DNA of 11,265 nt from DAOTVY01 sp041082245 (GTDB lineage: Bacteria > Chloroflexota > Chloroflexia > DTKN01), in NCBI GenBank assembly GCA_041082245.1, contig JBDOIE010000231.1, forward strand, positions 1-11,265, in the 5' to 3' direction. Position numbers and translations under genes: made by a program. The notes below the pieces were generated by a model. The model saw only the letters and a list, made by a program, of their open reading frames with translations, was not told the DNA's origin and did not search any database. Of this stretch, positions 6,889 to 11,265 are shown piece by piece (within the stretch, counting starts at the first letter, position 1; each line of letters begins with the position of its first letter).

Positions 6889-7764
6889 CTAGCGCTTGGG
6901 CGGCTGCTCGCCGGCGGCATAGTGGTAGAAGCCGCGCCCGGTCTTCTGCCCTAGCCAGCCCGCATCGACGTACTTGCGCAGGAGCGGGCAAGGGCGGTAC
7001 TTTGGATCCCCCAGTCCCTGGTGCAGCACCTCCAGGATCGCCAGGCATACGTCCAGTCCGATCAGGTCCGCCAGCGCCAGGGGTCCCATGGGGTGGTTCA
7101 TTCCGAGCATCATCACCTGGTCGATCGCCTCCTTGGTGGCCACCCCCTCCATGAGCGCATAGATGGCCTCGTTGATCATCGGCAGGAGGATGCGGTTGGA
7201 GACGAACCCTGGAAAGTCGTTCACCTCGACCGGGGTCTTGCCCAGCCGGCGAGCCAGTTCCACGACTGTCTGCGTGGTTTGGTCGGAGGTAGCCAGGCCG
7301 CGGATGACCTCCACGAGCACCATGAGCGGCACCGGGTTCATAAAGTGCATGCCGATCACGCGATCCGGGCGTTTCGTTGCCGCCCCGAGCAGCGTGATGG
7401 GGATGGAGGAGGTGTTGGAGGCCAGGATCACCTCGGGGCGGCACAGCGCGTCCAGCTCTCCGAAGATGCGCTTCTTGAGCTCCGCGTTCTCCGTGACCGC
7501 CTCCACCACGAAATCGGCCTCTTTGGCTGCTTCCAGTTGGCCGGCCGGGTGGATGCGGGCGAGCGTAGCGGCCCGTTCCTCCTCGGTCAACTTTCCCTTT
7601 TCCACGCTGCGCGCGAGGAACTTGCCGATCGATGCGATCGCTCCTTCGAGCTGCTCGGGGAGCACCTCTACGAGCGTCACCTCGTAGCCGTTCTGGGCAA
7701 AGACCTGGGCGATCCCCCGCCCCATCGTCCCGGCACCGATCACCGCAACTTGGCGAATCTCCAT
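6889..7764 (-). CDS. 3-hydroxyacyl-CoA (3-hydroxybutyryl-CoA) dehydrogenase
   Basis: This 291-residue single-domain enzyme interconverts 3-hydroxyacyl-CoA and 3-oxoacyl-CoA using NAD(H) or NADP(H). The N-terminal Rossmann fold shows GAGTMG at 10-15. NTSS (117-120, Ser119), HFMNPVP (His140), Glu152 and Asn190 (GFVSNR) match the active-site Ser, His, Glu and Asn of the human and clostridial enzymes. The C-terminal dimerisation domain ends with GRGFYHY (276-282). The length is that of monofunctional Hbd/PaaH-type enzymes, with no fused hydratase domain. A strong AAAGGAGG (7771-7778) lies 6 nt before the ATG. It sits 35 nt after the membrane glycosyltransferase gene and, with thiolase and acyl-CoA dehydrogenase, makes up most of a beta-oxidation or butyryl-CoA cycle. 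The direction of flux is unknown. Confidence 0.95.
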   Translation of the reverse strand: MEIRQVAVIGAGTMGRGIAQVFAQNGYEVTLVEVLPEQLEGAIASIGKFLARSVEKGKLTEEERAATLARIHPAGQLEAAKEADFVVEAVTENAELKKRIFGELDALCRPEVILASNTSSIPITLLGAATKRPDRVIGMHFMNPVPLMVLVEVIRGLATSDQTTQTVVELARRLGKTPVEVNDFPGFVSNRILLPMINEAIYALMEGVATKEAIDQVMMLGMNHPMGPLALADLIGLDVCLAILEVLHQGLGDPKYRPCPLLRKYVDAGWLGQKTGRGFYHYAAGEQPPKR

Positions 7765-7799
7765 CGTCTTCCTCCTTTCTTATTCCAGCGAACGCCCGT

Positions 7800-9209
7800 T
7801 CACAGTGGAAGCGCATAGAAAAGGACGGCCAGGGCGCCAAGGGCCCCGCTCCACAGCGCCACGCGGCGCCCGGCCGGCCGCGTCGTTTGGGTGGTCGCAG
7901 TGGCGTAGGGCCAGATGAAATACCAGGGAAAGATGGCGTTGTGCAGCAGGGTCACATACACCAGGGACACGGTGTTCCAGGCAGCCGTGGCCTCTTCCCA
8001 CAGCGGCCCCGGACGCCGGCAGAGCCGGATGCCCTGCCACACCAGCAGCAAGAGCAAGCCGCCTTTCTGCAGCCACTGGATGACCGCTTCAGGCCGAATC
8101 CACGCCCTATGTGCCCACAGTCGTTGCAGGGACACGTGGAGCAGGGCGGCCGGGCTGAGCATCAGGTGCGTCGTCTCCTCGCCGATGCCGGCCAGGACGG
8201 TTGCGGGGCCCTCCCAGAAAGGCGCATACGCGGCAGCAAGCAGGACCAGTCCGACGCCCGCGAGGGCGGCTAGCAGGCGCAAACGTCGTCCAGCGCTTCC
8301 TTCCTGGCGCATCCAGGCGAGAAGGTAGAACCCGAGCAGCAGGAGGGTAACGTACTTGACCAGAGCGGAGAGGAGGAGCAACAGGTAGCCGGCCCACGGT
8401 CGGCGCGCGCGGAACGCAAGGAGCCCGGCCATAGCAAGCGCCATCATCGGGAGGTCGTTGTGCCCGCTGCCTGCCCCCTCTACGAGCAAAAGCGGGCTCC
8501 AGCCCAGAAGGAGCAAGGCTTCGGCCGCCTCGGTTTGCCCCTGCTGCGCGGCTAGCAAGCAGCCGAGGCCGGCCATCGTCAGGTGGCCGATCGCAGCACA
8601 CCCCTTGAACAGGAGCAGCGCAGGAAAGACCCCGTCCGGGCCGCTCAGTCGGGCAACAGCGGCCTCCAGGCCGGTCCAAACCGGTCCGTAGTGCGTGACG
8701 ATGTTCCAGAGGGGGAAAGCCAGCACAGGGTCCGAGCCCATCTGCGAGGGCGGCACGACGTACGGATTGAGCCCGTAGCCGGCGACCATGCGGCCGTACG
8801 CGAGGTAGTTGTAGATGTCGGTGCTGAGGAGCGGGGGCATCCCGAGCACCAGCGTCGCCTCGAAAACCAGCCCGCAGCCGAGGACGAGCGGCCAGACGCG
8901 ACGCCCGATCCAGCGCGCGCGGCGGGCGAGCAGAAAAGCCCCGAGCCAGACGCCGTTCAGCGCGACCCAGAGCGCCGCGAACGCCCACGAGAACGTACCG
9001 GAGGAAATGGGCGCGGGTGGGACAATTCCCCACCCGCGCGCAAAAAAGTACCGGGTGCCCGGAAAGTAACCGTAGATGTTGTCGAACGGCTCGGGCCAGC
9101 GGTAAACGAGGAGCAGGAGCGCGACCAGGCCTCCCTCCAGGAGTACCCCCAGCCCCAGGAGGAGAACCCACAGAGGAAGCCCGATGGCGCGCTCCTTGCT
9201 CCGGTCCAT
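7800..9209 (-). CDS. Polytopic membrane glycosyltransferase, MptB/GT87-like (GT-C fold)
   Basis: This 469-residue membrane protein has about ten to twelve hydrophobic segments and no separate soluble domain. It resembles the polyprenol-phosphate-mannose-dependent mannosyltransferase group (MptA/MptB, GT87). Evidence is STDIYNYLAYGR at 129-140, with Asp131 in the GT-C catalytic position, then GLNPYV (146-151), HYGPVW (173-178), EGAGSGHND (244-252) and FPWYFIWP (427-434). Such enzymes move a sugar from a lipid carrier to a lipid or glycan on the outer face of the membrane; the acceptor cannot be told. The ATG has GGAG (9217-9220) at 7 nt, a weaker site than its neighbours have, and starts 15 nt after the thiolase stop. 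It therefore lies inside an acyl-CoA operon. A related gene is found at 10605-11265. Confidence 0.75.
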   Translation of the reverse strand: MDRSKERAIGLPLWVLLLGLGVLLEGGLVALLLLVYRWPEPFDNIYGYFPGTRYFFARGWGIVPPAPISSGTFSWAFAALWVALNGVWLGAFLLARRARWIGRRVWPLVLGCGLVFEATLVLGMPPLLSTDIYNYLAYGRMVAGYGLNPYVVPPSQMGSDPVLAFPLWNIVTHYGPVWTGLEAAVARLSGPDGVFPALLLFKGCAAIGHLTMAGLGCLLAAQQGQTEAAEALLLLGWSPLLLVEGAGSGHNDLPMMALAMAGLLAFRARRPWAGYLLLLLSALVKYVTLLLLGFYLLAWMRQEGSAGRRLRLLAALAGVGLVLLAAAYAPFWEGPATVLAGIGEETTHLMLSPAALLHVSLQRLWAHRAWIRPEAVIQWLQKGGLLLLLVWQGIRLCRRPGPLWEEATAAWNTVSLVYVTLLHNAIFPWYFIWPYATATTQTTRPAGRRVALWSGALGALAVLFYALPL

Positions 9210-9224
9210 GCCGCTGCTCCGGCG

Positions 9225-10451
9225 CTAGGCCATCTCCACGCTCAACGCCACCGCTTCCCCGCCCCCCAGGCAGAGTGTGGCGATCCCCGTGCGCAGGCCG
9301 CGGTCCTTGAGCGCATAAAGCAGTGTCACCAGGATGCGTGCCCCGCTGCAGCCGATCGGGTGGCCCAGCGCGATCGCCCCGCCATTCACGTTGACGCGGT
9401 TCCAATCCCAGCCGAGCGCTTTCCCGTCCGCTACAGCCTGGGCCGCGAACGCCTCGTTGGCTTCGATCAGGTCGTAGTGGTCGATCGTCACCCCTTGCTT
9501 GCGCATCACCTTCTGTACGGCGTAAATCGGCGCGGTAAAGAGGGCGATCGGCTCCACCGCGGCCTGGTCATAGGCGACGATGTGCGCCATCGGCTCGATG
9601 CCGAGTTCGTGGGCTTTCTCCGCGCTCATCACGACCAGCGCGGCCGCACCGTCCGTGATCCCAGGGGAGTTTCCAGCGGTAACGATACCGTCCGGTTCGA
9701 AGGCCGGGGGCAACTTGCTCAGCTGGGCCATGGCCTCCTCTTTGCTCGCGTACCGCCGGGGGCACTCGTCGGTATCGAAGAGGAGCGGCGGCCCTTTGCG
9801 CTGCGGGATCTCCACCGGCACGATTTCGGCCTTGAAGCGGCCGGCGTCCTGCGCTTCTACCGCCTTGCGCTGGCTGTTGTAAGCGTATTCATCCAGCTCC
9901 TCGCGCGTCAGGCCGAATTTGCGTGCCACCCACTCGGCAGACGACCCCATGTGGTGGTTCGCGAAAGCGCACCACAGCCCGTCCAGCACCATCCCGTCCA
10001 CCAGGCCGTCGGGAACGGCGCCGGCCTGTCCTTTGGCGATCCCACCCATCCGGTAACCGGTGCGCGCCCGCGGCAGGTAGAAGGGCGCCAGGTTCATGTT
10101 CTCCATGCCGCCTGCGACGACGATCTCCGCATCTCCGGCCTGGATCATCGCTGCGGCGAGCATCACCGCCTTCAGACCGCTCCCGCAGACCTTGTTGATG
10201 GTCGTTGCTCCGACTTCGGGCGGAAGGCCGGCCTGCATCGCAGCCTGGCGTGCGGGCGCCTGCCCCTGGCCTGCCGGAAGGACGCATCCCATCAGGACTT
10301 CGTCGACCATCGCGGGCTCGATCCCGGCCCGTCGGATCGCCTCCCGGATCACCACCGCGCCCAGCTGCGGTGCAGGGATCGTGGAAAGCGTGCCGCCGAA
10401 CTTGCCGATGGCCGTGCGACAGGCACTCACGATGACGACATCACGGATCAT
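9225..10451 (-). CDS. Thiolase (acetyl-CoA acetyltransferase type)
   Basis: This 408-residue thiolase catalyses CoA-dependent cleavage of 3-oxoacyl-CoA or condensation of two acetyl-CoA. Active-site signatures are complete: nucleophile Cys89 in NKVCGSGLK, NEAFAAQ in the C-terminal half, His364 in GGAIALGHPIGCSG, and the acid/base Cys394 in CLGGGEA. Length is normal for a degradative or biosynthetic thiolase, and the two cannot be separated from sequence alone. The ATG at 10451 is chosen because a perfect AAGGAGGT (10457-10464) lies 5 nt before it; an in-frame GTG at 10493 would place that SD within the gene. It is first in the operon with the glycosyltransferase and two dehydrogenases, behind its own promoter. 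It probably closes the beta-oxidation cycle or opens a C4 pathway. Confidence 0.95.
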   Translation of the reverse strand: MIRDVVIVSACRTAIGKFGGTLSTIPAPQLGAVVIREAIRRAGIEPAMVDEVLMGCVLPAGQGQAPARQAAMQAGLPPEVGATTINKVCGSGLKAVMLAAAMIQAGDAEIVVAGGMENMNLAPFYLPRARTGYRMGGIAKGQAGAVPDGLVDGMVLDGLWCAFANHHMGSSAEWVARKFGLTREELDEYAYNSQRKAVEAQDAGRFKAEIVPVEIPQRKGPPLLFDTDECPRRYASKEEAMAQLSKLPPAFEPDGIVTAGNSPGITDGAAALVVMSAEKAHELGIEPMAHIVAYDQAAVEPIALFTAPIYAVQKVMRKQGVTIDHYDLIEANEAFAAQAVADGKALGWDWNRVNVNGGAIALGHPIGCSGARILVTLLYALKDRGLRTGIATLCLGGGEAVALSVEMA

Positions 10452-10507
10452 AGGGGACCTCCTTTTCTGCTGTTGCGCGGAAAGACGCAGCACAAGGGGA
10501 TGTGCAT
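10448..10507 (-). CDS. Possible 19-codon leader ORF overlapping thiolase start
   Basis: In the thiolase leader a short frame encodes MHIPLCCVFPRNSRKGGPL. Its TGA overlaps the thiolase ATG as ATGA, the layout of translational coupling. The ATG at 10507 itself has only a poor SD. An in-frame CTG lies 6 nt after GAGGAGGT (10541-10548) and would add nine codons. The peptide matches nothing I know, and a chance frame is quite possible in a 150-nt leader. Confidence 0.2.
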   Translation of the reverse strand: MHIPLCCVFPRNSRKGGPL

Positions 10508-10597
10508 CGGAGCCGCTGTGGACGGAGAGGCCAGCGTTCCACCTCCTCGTGTGTGGGAGACGACGTTGCCTCCCGCAAGCTCGGGAACCGTTTCACG
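10452..10597 (-). promoter_or_regulatory. Thiolase operon 5' leader
   Basis: About 146 nt lie between the inferred start site and the thiolase ATG. Apart from the gene's own SD they hold a second SD-like GAGGAGGTG (10540-10548) and a small hairpin, TCCCG/CGGGA around AGCTTG, near 10571-10586. There is also the possible leader ORF. No known riboswitch or repressor operator was recognised. A FadR/FapR-like palindrome was looked for and not seen. Confidence 0.35.
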
Positions 10598-10603
10598 AGC
10601 TGC

Positions 10604-10632
10604 ATCATACCAGAAAACGGTGGGGTGCGCAA
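10604..10632 (-). promoter_or_regulatory. Promoter of the thiolase operon
   Basis: On the minus strand TTGCGC (10627-10632, three of six consensus bases) lies 17 bp before TATGAT (10604-10609, five of six). A TGG directly before the -10 box gives an extended -10 element that can make up for the weak -35. The -10 box overlaps the TGA stop of the upstream glycosyltransferase gene. Transcription would start near 10597. Confidence 0.65.
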
Positions 10633-11265
10633 ACATCATCGGGCGCGCGGGAACGGCGGGCCCGGACGAGATAGAGCGTCAGGGCCGGTACCACCATGGC
10701 AAAGACGACCAGCGCGTCCAGCTGGTAGGTCGTGTCCCAGGTGATTCCCCACCAGTACCAGAGGAAGTGCCAGGCCAGGTGGGAAAGCTCTCCCCCAAAA
10801 GATGCCAGCAGCACCGGCCAGGGGAAGCGTTCGTCCCCCGCCAGAGAAACCAGGGTAATCGGCACGATCAGATACCACGGCCAGAACCAGAAGTTGCCCA
10901 GGAGGAGGTACAGAAAGAAGGCGACCATCCCCGCCTGGGCGCACGTCTCCCAGGGTCGGGTGCGCCAGGAAGCCCGGCATCCCTGGAGACGGCGGTCCAG
11001 CGCTTCCCGCCATCCCGCAGGGAGGCATCTGGGGAGAGGAAGTGCCTCGAACTGCGAGGCCAGGGTGTGGCGCACCAGGAGCAGCAGGTAAGAGAGGACG
11101 AACAACCCCATGGCTGGCCAGCGTGTGACCGCCATGGCCCGTTCCTCGCCGATGGAGTACTGCAGCGCTTCCTTCGCCACACTGACCACCGTCATACGGA
11201 ACATATCGACCCGGCGGAGGAAGGTGTCGGCGATCCCTGGCCATGTCCAGAAAGGCAGGTAAAAA
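10605..11265 (-). CDS. Membrane glycosyltransferase, MptB/GT87-like, C-terminal part
   Basis: The gene runs off the window edge; 219 complete codons are visible and the 5' part is missing. The frame is open to the edge, and the first residues, FYLPFWTWPGIADTF, match AYAPFWEGPATVLAG of the complete glycosyltransferase at 7800-9209. GNFWFWPWYLIVP (123-135) likewise matches HNAIFPWYFIWP there, a motif of the GT-C mannosyltransferase group. About five hydrophobic segments remain. A Trp-rich membrane stretch with two His (SHLAWHFLWYWWG, 161-173) is not seen in the other protein. ATG codons at 11204 and 11195 are internal, not starts. It probably transfers a lipid-linked sugar at the membrane; acceptor unknown. 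Its stop codon lies within the -10 box of the thiolase promoter. Confidence 0.65.
   Translation of the reverse strand, partial: FYLPFWTWPGIADTFLRRVDMFRMTVVSVAKEALQYSIGEERAMAVTRWPAMGLFVLSYLLLLVRHTLASQFEALPLPRCLPAGWREALDRRLQGCRASWRTRPWETCAQAGMVAFFLYLLLGNFWFWPWYLIVPITLVSLAGDERFPWPVLLASFGGELSHLAWHFLWYWWGITWDTTYQLDALVVFAMVVPALTLYLVRARRSRAPDDVCAPHRFLV

Noticed and set aside
10452..10493. GTG at 10493 as thiolase start
   Set aside because: The perfect AAGGAGGT would lie within the gene, and the family normally starts just before the residues encoded at 10451.
10525..10548. T-box-like string GAGGTGGAACGCTGG in the thiolase leader
   Set aside because: It resembles part of the T-box motif AGGGTGGNACCGCG, but the ACCGCG part is broken, no specifier stem is visible, and the downstream genes are not amino-acid related.

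Overview
The window is GC-rich DNA, roughly two-thirds G+C by eye. Genes lie close together, Shine-Dalgarno (SD) sites are strong, and two promoters are near consensus. It looks like an ordinary chromosomal segment of a bacterium. I favour a thermophilic or GC-rich member of the Chloroflexota, but only by inference. The reasons are the Thr/Pro-rich tail on a small membrane protein, polytopic MptB/GT87-like glycosyltransferases, and an aerobic-type acyl-CoA gene set. No mobile element, CRISPR array, tRNA or rRNA gene was seen.

Layout. At 1-262 (+) is a small one-pass membrane protein with a Pro/Thr-rich tail, which may begin before the window. At 263-3853 (-) is a tight three-gene operon, read right to left: metG (methionyl-tRNA synthetase), a YhfC-type intramembrane protease, and a cytoplasmic-type L-asparaginase. 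Gaps inside it are 13 and 20 nt. The region 3854-4110 holds two back-to-back promoters and a structured metG leader of about 157 nt, with a 20-codon leader ORF. At 4111-5673 (+) is a RecJ-like DHH phosphoesterase. At 5681-10451 (-) is a second operon, read right to left: thiolase, an MptB-like membrane glycosyltransferase, 3-hydroxyacyl-CoA dehydrogenase and acyl-CoA dehydrogenase. From 10605 to the window end (-) is the C-terminal part of a second membrane glycosyltransferase related to the first.

How the genes work together. Thiolase, 3-hydroxyacyl-CoA dehydrogenase and acyl-CoA dehydrogenase are three of the four steps of a beta-oxidation or butyryl-CoA type cycle. Enoyl-CoA hydratase and the electron-transfer flavoprotein are not in the window. 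The glycosyltransferase between thiolase and the dehydrogenases, with a relative just upstream, joins lipid-linked sugar transfer at the cell envelope to an acyl-CoA operon. In the other operon metG appears to lead, and the protease and asparaginase seem to ride on its promoter.

Nothing here is clearly a new biological system. The points most worth a second look are the metG leader (leader ORF plus mutually exclusive helices), the glycosyltransferase pair around the thiolase, the strong intercistronic hairpin at 6853-6882, the conserved placement of a YhfC protease behind metG, and the excess of the palindrome CGATCG.
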